Positions 1 to 12,454 of a DNA stretch of 64,000 nt are shown one piece after another. Positions within the stretch are counted from its first letter, which is position 1. Every line of letters begins with the position of its first letter. A program made the position numbers and the translations under genes. The notes under the pieces were generated by a model, which was given only the letters and a program-made list of their open reading frames with translations, was not told the DNA's origin and did no database searches. Source of the DNA: Mixophyes australis (lineage: Eukaryota > Chordata > Amphibia > Anura > Limnodynastidae); the NCBI GenBank assembly GCA_036250195.1, contig JAVHZZ010000004.1, forward strand, positions 251,776,028-251,840,027. Reading direction: 5' to 3'.

Positions 1-1992
1 CATGATTCATGATTCAATTCATGATTCATGATTCATGATTCAATTCATGATTCAATTCAATTCATGATTCAATTCATGATTCATAATTTATGATTCATGA
101 TTCAATTTATGATTCATAATTCATGATTCATGATTCAATTCATGATTCATGATTCATGATTCATGATTCATGATTCAATTCAAGATTCATGATTCGATTT
201 TTGATTCAATTCATGATTCATGATTCAATTTAATATTCATGATTCATGATTTAATTCATGATTCATGATTCATGATTCGATTCATGATTCTTGATTCATG
301 ATTCAATTCATGATTCATGATTCATGATTCAATTCATGATTCATGAATCATGATTCATGATTCAATTCATGATTCATGATTCAAGATTTGATTCATGGTT
401 CATGATTCAATTTATGATTCATGATTCATGATTCATGATTCATGATTCGATTCATGATTCATGATTCATGATTCATGATTCAATTCATGATTCATAATTC
501 AATTCTTGATTCCTGATTCATTATTCATGATTCTATTCATGATTCATGATTCAATTCATGATTCATGAATCAATTCATGATTCCTGATTCGATTCATGAT
601 TCATGATTCATGATTCAATTTATGATTCATGATTCATGATTTATAATTCATGATTCATGATTCAATTCATGATTCATGATTCATGATTCATGATTCGATT
701 CATGATTCATGATTCATGATTCATGATTCAATTCATGATTCATGATTCATGATTCATGATTCATGATTCGATTCATGATTCATGATTCATTATTCATGAT
801 TCAATTCATGATTCATGATTCGATTCATGATTCTTGATTCATGATTTAATTCATGATTCATGATTTAAGATTCAATTCATGATTCATGATTCATGATTCG
901 ATTCATGATTCATGATTCGATTCATGATTCATGGTTCAATTCATGATTCATGATTCGATTCATGATTCATGATTCATGATTCAATTCATGATTCATAATT
1001 CATGATTCAATTCATGATTCATAACTCATGATTCAATTCATGATTCAATTCATGATTCATGATTCAATTCATGATTCATGATTCGATTCATGATTCATGA
1101 TTCAATTCATGATTCAATTCATGATTCATGATTTGATTCATGATTCATGATTCAATTAATGATTCATGATTCGATTTATGATTCTTGATTCATGATTCAT
1201 GATTCGATTCATGATTCATGATTCAATTCATGATTCATGATTCGATTCATGATTCTTGATTCATGATTCGATTCATGATTCATGATTCAATTCATGATTC
1301 ATGATTCATGATTCATGGTTCATGAATCAATTCATGATTCATGATTCGATTCATGATTCATGATTCGATTCATGATTCATGATTCAATTAATGATTCATG
1401 ATTCGATTCATGATTCTTGATTCATGATTCGATTCATGATTCATGATTCAATTCATGATTTATGATTCGATTCATGATTCTTGATTCATGATTCGATTCA
1501 TGATTCATGATTCAATTCATGATTCATGATTTGATTCATGATTCATGATTCATGATTCAATTCATGATTTATGATTCATGATTCATGATTCATGATTCAT
1601 GATTCAATTCATGATTCATGATTCGATTCATGATTCTTGATTCATGATTTAATTCATGATTCATGATTCATGAATCAATTCATGATTCATGGTTCAATTC
1701 ATGATTCATGATTCGATTCATTATTCATGATTCATGATTCAATTCATGATTCATGATTCATGATTCAATTCATGATTCAATTCATGATTCATAATTGATG
1801 ATTCAATTTATGATTCATGATTCATGATTCATGATTCAGATCATGATTCAATTCATGATTCATGATTCAATTGATGATTAATAATTCATGATTCATGATT
1901 CAATTCATGATTTATGATTTATGATTCATGGTTCATGATTCAATTCATGATTCATGATTCATGATTCATGATTCAATTCATGATTCATGATT

Positions 1993-2310
1993 CAAGATTT
2001 GATTCATGATTCATGATTCAATTTATGATTCATGATTCATGATTCATGATTCAATTCATGATTCATAATTCAATTCATGATTCTTGATTCATTATTCATA
2101 ATTCTATTCATTATTCATGATTCATGATTTAATTCATGATGTATGATTCATGTCTCATGATTCAATTAATTAATCATGATTCATGATTCGAATCATGATT
2201 CATGATTCAATTCATGTTTCATAATTCATGATTCATGATTCAATTCATGATTGATGATTTATGATTCATGATTCAATTCATGATTCATGATTCAATTCAT
2301 GATTTGATTC
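1993..2310 (+). repeat. 'TGTCTC' module, copy 1 of a local pair
   Basis: A run of about 320 bp begins at CAAGATTTG, carries ATTCTTGATTCATTATTC, then ATGTATGATTCATGTCTC, CATGTTTCATAATTC and GATTGATG, and ends at GATTTGATTCCTG. The same ordered variants recur at 2844-3154, displaced by 851 bp at the left end and 844 bp at the right, so one 7-bp unit was gained or lost. The sequence between the two copies does not match, so this is not a simple tandem duplication of an 851-bp block. Parts of this module recur at about 8.6, 15.4, 23.4, 26.1, 31.3, 34.1, 40.4 and 42.3 kb. Confidence 0.85.
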
Positions 2311-2843
2311 CTGATTCAATTTATGATTCATGATTCGATTTATGATTCATGATTCATGATTTAATTCATGATTCATGATTCATTATTCAATTCATGATTT
2401 AATTCATGATTCAATTCATGATTCATGATTCAATTCATGATTCATGATTCAATTCATGATTCATGATTCGATTCATGAATTATGATTCGGTTCATGATTC
2501 ATTATTCAATATATGATTCAAATCATGATTCATGATTCATGATTTGATTCATGATTCATGATTCATGATTCAATTCATGATTTATGATTCATGATTCGAT
2601 TCATGATTCATGATTCTATTCATGATTCATGATTCATGATTTAATTCATGATTCATGATTCATGATTCAATTCATGATTTATGATTCATGATTCAATTCA
2701 TGATTCATGAATCAATTCATGATTCGATTTATGATTCAATTCATTATTCGATTTACGTTTCAATTCATGATTCGATTCATGATTCATGATTCAAGATTCG
2801 ATTCATGATTCATGATTTATGATTCAATTCATGATTCATGATT

Positions 2844-3154
2844 CAAGATTTGATTCATGATTCATGATTCAATTTATGATTCATGATTCATGATTCATGA
2901 TTCAATTCATGATTCATAATTCAATTCATGATTCTTGATTCATTATTCATGATTCTATTCATGATTCATGATTCATGATTTTATTCATGATGTATGATTC
3001 ATGTCTCATGATTCAATTAATTAATCATGATTCATGATTCGATTCATGATTCATGATTCAATTCATGTTTCATAATTCATGATTCATGATTCAATTCATG
3101 ATTGATGATTCATGATTCAATTCATGATTCATGATTCAATTCATGATTTGATTC
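2844..3154 (+). repeat. 'TGTCTC' module, copy 2 of a local pair
   Basis: This is the second copy of the module at 1993-2310 and has the same order of rare variants. It differs by a few substitutions: for example the pentamer before the GATGTATG word is TTTTA-like here and TTTAA-like in the first copy. It ends where GATTTGATTC is followed by ATGATTCG instead of CTGATTC. Confidence 0.85.
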
Positions 3155-3540
3155 ATGATTCGTTTCATGATTCATGATTCATGATTCGATTCATGATTCA
3201 TGATTTATGATTCGATTCATGATTCATGATTCATTATTCAATTCATGATTCATGATTCAATTCATGATTCACGATGCAATTCATGATTCGATTCCTGATT
3301 CAATTCATGATTCATGATTCGATTTATGATTCATGATTCATGATTCAATTCATGATTCATGATTCGATTCATGATTCATGATTCAATTCATGATTTATGA
3401 TTCATGATTCATGATTCGATTCATGATTCATGATTCATGATTCATGATTCGATTCATGATTCATGATTCATGATTCAATTCATGATTCATGATTCGATTC
3501 ATAATTCATGATTCAATTCATGATTCATGATTCATGATTT

Positions 3541-4080
3541 ATGATTCAATTTATGATTCATGATTCATGATTCAATTAATGATTCAATTCATGATTCATG
3601 ATTCAATTTATGATTCATGAATTATGATTCATGATTCATAATTCAATTCATGATTCATTATTCATGATTCAATTCATGATTCATGATTTAATTCACGATT
3701 CATGATTCATGATTCATGATTTAATTCACGATTCATGATTCATGATTCATGATTTAATTCACGATTCATGATTCATGATTCAATTCATGATTCATGATTC
3801 GATTCATAATTCATGATTTAATTCATGATTCATGATTCATGATTTATGATTCAATTTATGATTCATGATTCATGATTCAATTAATGATTCAATTCATGAT
3901 TCATGATTCAATTTATGATTCATGAATTATGATTCATGATTCATAATTCAATTCATGATTCATTATTCATGATTCAATTCATGATTCATGATTTAATTCA
4001 CGATTCATGATTCATGATTCATGATTTAATTCACGATTCATGATTCATGATTCAATTCATGATTCATGATTGGATTCATG
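3541..4080 (+). repeat. 305-bp tandem duplication with a variable 33-bp inner repeat
   Basis: CAATTAATG at 3573 and 3878, and GATTTAATTCACG at 3685 and 3990, give the same 305-bp displacement. Inside the first copy, GATTTAATTCACG occurs three times 33 bp apart (3685, 3718, 3751). Inside the second copy it occurs twice (3990, 4023). The 33-bp word is four heptamers plus one pentamer in length. The two copies therefore differ in copy number of the inner repeat, which is direct evidence of slippage or unequal exchange at that scale. Confidence 0.9.
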
Positions 4081-4464
4081 ATTCATGATTCATGATTCAA
4101 TTCATGATTCATAATTCAATTCATGATTCTTGATTCATTATTCATGATTCTATACATGATTCATGATTCATGATTTAATTCATGATTCATGATTCATGAC
4201 TCATGATTCAATTTATTAATCATGATTCATGATTTGATTCATGATTCATGATTCAATTCATGTTTTATAGTTCATGATTCATTAATCAATTCATGATTCA
4301 TTATTCATGATTGATGATTCAATTCATGATTCATGATTCAATTCATGATTTATGATTCATGATTCATGATTCAATTCATGATTCATGATTCATAATTCAT
4401 GATTCATGATTCAATTCATGAATCATGATTCATGATTCAATTCATGATTCATGATTCAATTCAT

Positions 4465-5420
4465 GATCCGTTTCCTGATTCAATTCATGATTCATGATTC
4501 GAGATTCAATTCATGATTCAATTCATAATTCATAATTCAAGATTCGATTTATGATTCATGATTCAATTCATGATTCATGATTCATGATTCGATTCATGAT
4601 TCATGATTCATGATTCAATTCATGATTCATGATTCGATTCATGATTCTTGATTCATGATTCATGATTCGATTAATGATTCATGATTTAATTCATGATTCA
4701 TGATTCATGATTCGATTCATGATTCATGATTCATGATTCAATTCATGATTCATGATTCGATTCATGATTCTTGATTCATGATTCATGATTCGATTAATGA
4801 TTCATGATTTAATTCATGATTCATGATTCATGATTCAATTCATGATTCATGATTCATGATTTGTTTCATGATTCATGATTCAATTCATGATTCATGATTC
4901 ATGATTCAATTCATGATTCAATTCATGATTCATGATTCATGGTTCAATTTATGATTCATGATTCATGATTCAATTCATGATTCATGATTCATGATTCAAT
5001 TCATGATTCAATTCAATTCATGATTCAATTCATGATTCATAATTTATGATTCATGATTCATGATTCAATTTATGATTCATAATTCATGATTCATGATTCA
5101 ATTCATGATTCATGATTTATGATTCATGATTCATGATTCAATTCAAGATTCATGATTCGATTTTTGATTCAATTCATGATTCATGATTCGATTTATTATT
5201 CATGATTCATGATTTAATTCATGATTCATGATTCATGATTCGATTCATGATTCATGATTCTATTCATGATTTATGATTCAATTCATGAATCATGATTCAT
5301 GATTCAATTCATGATTCATGATTCAATTCATGATCCGTTTCCTGATTCAATTCATGATTCATGATTCGAGATTCAATTCATGATTCAATTCATAATTCAT
5401 AATTCAAGATTCGATTCATG
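4465..5420 (+). repeat. 'GATCCGTTTCCTG' module pair, 867-bp displacement
   Basis: GATCCGTTTCCTG followed by GATTCGAGATTC and two CATAATTC words occurs at 4465 and 5332, displaced by 867 bp; CGATTTTTG (5158, 6032) continues this at 874 bp. Homology around each GATCCG word is about 130 bp. The same module recurs at 7196, 21928, 24839, 29775 and 32757. The GATC sites are otherwise rare in this DNA, so this is a useful landmark. Confidence 0.85.
4575..4822 (+). repeat. 123-bp local tandem duplication
   Basis: The words ATTCTTGATTCATG and CGATTAATG occur twice in the same order, with CGATTAATG at 4668 and 4791, a displacement of 123 bp. Edges are approximate because the flanking units are identical to consensus. 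Confidence 0.8.
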
Positions 5421-6199
5421 ATTCATGATTCAATTCATGATTCATGATTCATGATTCATGATTCATGATTTATGATTCGATTCATGATTCATTATTCATT
5501 ATTCATTTATCATGATTCAATTCATGATTCATGATTCATGATTCGATTCATGATTCATGATTCAATTCATGATTCGATTCATGATTCAATTTATGATTTA
5601 TAATTCATGATTCATGATTCAATTCATGATTCAATTCATGATTTATAATTCAAGATTCGATTTATGATTCATGATTCAATTCATGATTCATGATTCATGA
5701 TTCGATTCATGATTCATGATTCATGATTCAATTCATGATTCATGATTCAAGTCATGATTCTTGATTCATGATTCATGATTCGATTAATGATTCATGATTT
5801 AATTCATGATTCATGGTTCAATTTATGATTCATGATTCATGATTCAATTCATGATTCATGATTCATGATTCAATTCATGATTCAATTCAATTCATGATTC
5901 AATTCATGATTCATAATTTATGATTCATGATTCATGATTCAATTCATGATTCATAATTCATGATTCATGATTCAATTCATGATTCATGATTTATGATTCA
6001 TGATTCATGATTCAATTCAAGATTCATGATTCGATTTTTGATTCAATTCATGATTCATGATTCGATTTATTATTCATGATTCATGATTTAATTCATGATT
6101 CATGATTCATGATTCGATTCATGATTCATGATTCTATTCATGATTCATGATTTAATTCATGATTCATGATTCATGATTCAATTCATGATTCATGATTCA

Positions 6200-8900
6200 A
6201 TTCATGATTCATGATTCAATTCATGATTCACGATGCAATTCATGATTCGATTCCTGATTCAATTCATGATTCATGATTCGATTTATGATTCATGATTCAA
6301 TTCACGATGCAATTCATGATTCGATTCCTGATTCAATTCATGATTCATGATTCGATTTATGATTCATGATTCATGATTCAATTCATGATTCATGATTCGA
6401 TTCATGATTCATGATTCAATTCATGATTTATGATTCATGATTCATGATTCGATTCATGATTCATGATTCATGATTCGATTCATGAATTATGATTCATGAT
6501 TTAATTCAGGATTCATGATTCAATTCATGATTCATGATTCAATTCATGATTCTTGATTCATGATTCATGATTCGATTCATGATTCATGATTCAATTCATG
6601 ATTCATGATTCGATTCATGATTCATGATTCAATTCATGATTCATGATTCATGATTTATGATTCAATTTATGATTCATTATTCATGATTCAATTAATGATT
6701 CAATTCATGATTCATGATTCAATTTATGATTCATGAATTATGATTCATGATTCATAATTCAATTCATGATTCATTATTCATGATTCAATTCATGATTCAT
6801 GATTTAATTCACGATTCATGATTCATGATTCAATTTATGATTCATGATTCGATTCATGATTCTTAATTTATGATTCATGATATGATTCATGATTCATGAT
6901 TGAATTCATGATTCATGATTCATGACTCATGATTCAATTCATGTTTTATAGTTCATGATTCATTAATCAATTCATGATTCATTATTCATGATTGATGATT
7001 CAATTCATGATTCATGATTCAATTCATGATTTATGATTCATGATTCATGATTCAATTCATGATTCAATTCATGATTCATGATTCAATTCATGATTAATTA
7101 TTCATGACATGATTCATGATTCATAATTCATGATTCATGATTCAATTCATGATTCATGATTCATGATTCAATTCATGATTCATGATTCAATTCATGATCC
7201 GTTTCCTGATTCAATTCATGATTCATGATTCGAGATTCAATTCATGATTCAATTCATGATTCATAATTCAAGATTCGATTCATGATTCATGATTCAATTC
7301 ATGATTGATGATTCATGATTCATGATTCATGATTTATGATTCGATTCATAATTCATTATTCATTATTCATTTATCATGATTCAATTCATGATTCATGATT
7401 CATGATTCGATTCATGATTCATGATTCAATTCATGATTCAATTTATGATTCAATTCATGATTCATGATTCAATTTATGATTTATGATTCATGATTCATGA
7501 TTCAATTCATGATTCAATTCATGATTTATAATTCAAGATTCGATTTATGATTCATGATTCAATTCATGATTCATGATTCATGATTCGATTCATTATTCAT
7601 GATTCATGATTCAATTCATGATTCATGATTCGATTCATGATTCTTGATTCATGATTCGTTTCATGATTCATGATTCAATTCATGATTCATGATTCAATTC
7701 ATGATTCAATTCATGATTCATGATTCATGGTTCAATTTATGATTCATGATTCATGATTCAATTAATGATTCATGATTCATGATTCAATTTATGATTTATG
7801 ATTCATGATTCATGATTCAATTCATGATTCAATTCATGATTTATAATTCAAGATTCGATTTATGATTCATGATTCAATTCATGATTCATGATTCATGATT
7901 CGATTCATGATTCATGATTCATGATTCAATTCATGATTCATGATTCGATTCATGATTCTTGATTCATGATTCATGATTCGATTAATGATTCATGATTTAA
8001 TTCATGATTCATGATTCATGATTCATGATTCAATTCATGATTCATGATTCATGATTTGTTTCATGATTCATGATTCAATTCATGATTCATGATTCATGAT
8101 TCAATTCATGATTCAATTCATGATTCATGATTCATGGTTCAATTTATGATTCATGATTCATGATTCAATTCATGATTCATGATTCATGATTCAATTCATG
8201 ATTCAATTCAATTCATGATTCAATTCATGATTCATAATTTATGATTCATGATTCATGATTCAATTTATGATTCATAATTCATGATTCATGATTCAATTCA
8301 TGATTCATAATCCATGATTCATTATTCAATTCATGATTCATGATTTATGATTCATGATTCATGATTCAATTCAAGATTCATGATTCGATTTTTGATTCAA
8401 TTCATGATTCATGATTCGATTTATTATTCATGATTCATGATTTAATTCATGATTCATGATTCATGATTCGATTCATGATTCATGATTCATGATTCAATTC
8501 ATGATTCATTAATCATGATTCATGATTCAATTCATGATTCATGATTCATGATTCAATTCATGATTCATGATTCAATTTATGATTCATGATTCATGATTCA
8601 TGATTGATGATTCGATTCATGATTCATGATTCATGATTCATGATTCAATTCATGATTCATAATTCAATTCTTGATTCCTGATTCATTATTCATGATTCTA
8701 TTCATGATTCATGATTCATGATTTAATTCATGATGTATGATTCATGTCTCATGATTCAATTCATTAATCATGATTCATGATTTGATTCATGATTCATAAT
8801 TCAATTCATGTTTCATAATTCATGATTCATGATTCAATTCATGATTGATGATTCATGATTGATGATTCAATTCATGATTTATGATTCAATTCATGATTCA
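6200..8900 (+). repeat. Block shared with 21.2-23.7 kb (about 14.7-14.9 kb apart)
   Basis: Ordered landmarks link this segment to a distant one: TTAATTCAGG at 6501 and 21401, GATCCGTTTCCTG at 7196 and 21928, CGATTTTTG at 8396 and 23137, ATGTATGATTCATG at about 8733 and 23425. The displacement drifts from 14,900 to 14,692 bp, so several indels separate the copies. Two local sub-duplications lie inside, marked by CAAGATTCGATTTATG at 7534 and 7849 (315 bp apart). Confidence 0.75.
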
Positions 8901-9271
8901 TGATTCAATTCATGATTCGATTCCTGATTCATTTTATGATTCATGATTCGATTTATGATACTGGATTCATAATTCGATTTATGATTCTTGATTCATGATT
9001 CATGATTCAATTCATGATTCATGATTCATGATTCATTTCATGATTCATGATTCAATTCATGATTCATGTTTCATGATTCATTTCATGATTCATGATTCAA
9101 TTCATGATTCATGATTCAATTCATGATTCAATTCATGATTCAATTCATGATTCATGATTCAAGATTCAATTCATGATTTATGATTCAATTTATGATTCAT
9201 GATACATGATTCATGAATTATGATACGATTCATGATTCATGATTCATGATTCGATTCATTAATCATGATTC

Positions 9272-12200
9272 ATGATTCGATTCATGATTCATGATTCAAT
9301 TCATGTTTTATAATTCATGATTCATGATTCAATTCATGATTCATGATTCAATTCATGATTCAAGATTCAATTCATTAATCGATACCTGATTCATTTCATG
9401 ATTCATGATTCAATTTATGATTCTTGATTCATGATTTGATTTATGATTCTTGATTCATGATTCAAATCATGATTCATGATTCATGATTCAATTCATGATT
9501 CATAATTCATGATTCAATTCATGATTCAATTCATGATTCATGATTCAATTCATGATTCATGATTCGATTTATGATTCTTGATTCATGATTCAATTCATGA
9601 TTCATGATTCAATTCATGATTAATAATTCATGATTCAATTCATGATTTAATTCATGATTCATAATTCAATACATGATTCATGATTCGATTCATGATTCAT
9701 GATTCAATTCATGATTCAATTCATGATTCGTGATTCGATTCATGATTCATAATTCGATTCATAATTCTTGATTCATGATTTGATTCATGATTTATGATTC
9801 ATGATTCAATTCATGATTCATGATTCATGATTCATGATTCATGAATCAATTCATGATTCATGATTCGATTCATGATTCATGATTCAATTCATGATTCATG
9901 ATTCATGATTCATGATTCAATTCATGATTCAATTCATGATTCATGATTCAATTTATGATTCATGATTCATGATTTATAATTCTTGATTCATGATTCAATT
10001 CATGATTCATGATTCATGATTCATGATTCAATTCATGATTCATGATTCGATTCATGATTCTTGATTCATGATTTAATTCATGATTCATGATTCAAGATTC
10101 AATTCATGATTCATGATTCATGATTCGATTCATGATTCATGGTTCAATTCATGATTCATGATTCGATTCATGATTCATGATTCATGATTCAATTCATGAT
10201 TCATGATTCATGATTCAATTCATGATTCATAATTCATGATTCAATTCATGATTCAATTCATGATTCATGATTCAATTCATGATTCATGATTCGATTTATG
10301 ATTCTTGATTCATGATTCGATTCATGATTCATAATTCATGATTCAATTCATGATTCAATTCATGATTCATGATTCAATTCATGATTCATGATTCGATTCA
10401 TGATTCTTGATTCAATTCATGATTCAAATCATGATTCATGATTCGATTCATAATTCATGATTCAATTAATGATTCATGATTCGATTCATGATTCTTGATT
10501 CATGATTCATGATTCGATTCATGATTCATGATTCAATTCATGATTCTTGATTCGATTCATGATTCTTGATTCATGATTCGATTCATGATTCATGATTCAT
10601 GATTTATGATTCATGAATCAATTCATGATTCATGATTCGATTCATGATTCATGATTCATGATTCAATTCATGATTCATGATTCATGATTCATGATTCAAT
10701 TCATGATTCAATTCATGATTCATGATTCAATTTATGATTCATGATTCATGATTTATAATTCATGATTCATGATTCAATTCATGATTCATGATTCGATTCA
10801 TGATTCATGATTCGATTCATGATTCTTGATTCATGATTTAATTCATGATTCATGATTCAAGATTCATTTCATGATTCATGATTCATGATTCGATTCATGA
10901 TTCATGGTTCAATTCATGATTCATGATTCGATTCATGATTAATGATTCTTGATTCATAATTGATGATTCATGATTCATGATTCAATTCATGATTCAATTC
11001 ATGATTCATAATTGATGATTCAATTTATGATTCATGATTCATGATTCATGATTCAGATCATGATTCAATTCATGATTCATGATTCATTATTCAATTCATG
11101 ATTCATAATTCATGATTCATGATTCAATTCATGATTCATAATTCATGATTCATGATTCAATTCATGATTCATGATTTATGATTCATGGTTCATGATTCAA
11201 TTCATGATTCATGATTCATGATTCATGATTCAATTCATGATTCATGATTCAAGATTTGATTCATGATTCATGATTCAATTTATGATTCATGATTCATGAT
11301 TCATGATTCATGATTCATGATTCGATTCATGATTCATGATTCATGATTCGATTCATGATTCATGATTCTATTCATGATTCATGATTCATGATTCAATTCA
11401 TGATTCATGATTCATGATTCAATTCATGATTCATGATTCATGATTCAATTCATGATTCATGAATCAATTCATGATTCGATTTATTATTCAATTCATTATT
11501 CGATTTATGATTCAATTCATGATTCGATTCATGATTCATGATTCGATTCATGATTCATGATTCATGATTCGATTTATGATTCATGATTCATGATTTAATT
11601 CATGACTCATGATTCATTATTCAATTCATGATTTAATTCATGATTCAATTCATGATTCATGATTCAATTCATGATTCATGATTCAATTCATGATTCATGA
11701 TTCGATTCATGATTCATGATTCCATTCATGATTTATTATTCAATATATGATTAAAATCATGATTCATGATTCAATTCATGATTCACGATTCCATTCATGA
11801 TTCATGATTCGATTCATGATTTATTATTCAATATATGATTAAAATCATGATTCATGATTCATGATTCGATTCATAATTCATGATTCAATTCATGATTCAT
11901 GATTCATGATTCAATTCATGATTCATGATTCTATTCATGATTCATGATTCGATTCATAATTCATGATTCAATTCATGATTCATGATTCATGATTCAATTC
12001 ATGATTCATGATTCTATTCATGATTCATGATTCAATTCATGATTCATGATTCATGATTCAATTCATGATTCATGATTCATGATTCATGATTCATGATTCA
12101 TGATTCTATTCATGATTCATGATTCATGATTCATGATTCAAATCATGATTCATGATTCGATTCATGATTCTTGATTCATGATTTAATTCATGATTCATGA

Positions 12201-12454
12201 TTCAAGATTCAATTCATGATTCATGATTCGATTCATGATTCATGGTTCAATTCATGATTCATGATTCGATTCATGATTCATGATTCAATACATGATTCAT
12301 GATTCATGATTCAATTCATGATTCAATTCATGATTCATAATTGATGATTCAATTTATGATTCATGATTCATGATTGATGATTCAGATCATGATTCAATTC
12401 ATGATTCATGATTCATGATTCATTATTCAATTCATGATTCATAATTCATGGTGC
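9272..12454 (+). repeat. 2.9-3.2 kb higher-order repeat, copy 1
   Basis: This block holds no gene. Its landmarks recur in the same order in the next block. CATGTTTTATAA at 9302 and 12485, GATACCTG at 9381 and 12564, and CATAATTCG at 9748 and 12931 are all displaced by exactly 3,183 bp. Further right the displacement falls to 2,896 bp (CAAGATTCATTT at 10858 and 13754) and 2,875 bp (GATTAAAATC at 11749 and 14624). So about 290 bp was lost from copy 2 or gained in copy 1 between 9.75 and 10.86 kb. Confidence 0.88.
11729..11846 (+). repeat. 88-bp local duplication (GATTAAAATC pair 1)
   Basis: TTTATTATTCAATATATG followed by GATTAAAATC occurs twice exactly 88 bp apart (GATTAAAATC at 11749 and 11837). 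The same pair with the same 88-bp spacing is found at three other places in the window, so it predates the larger duplications. Confidence 0.93.

Larger units (their letters stand above)
1..9270 (+). repeat. Left mosaic domain of the satellite
   Basis: This stretch has no gene and only satellite units. It is a mosaic of short and medium duplications rather than one clean higher-order period. Landmark words place it: CGATTTTTG at about 195, 5158, 6032 and 8396; GATCCGTTTCCTG at 4465, 5332 and 7196; ATGTATGATTCATGTCTC at about 2139, 2990 and 8733; CAGATCATG at 1837. The first three families recur together at 21-34 kb. The segment from about 6.2 to 8.9 kb matches about 21.2-23.7 kb at a displacement of 14.7-14.9 kb. 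Confidence 0.85.
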
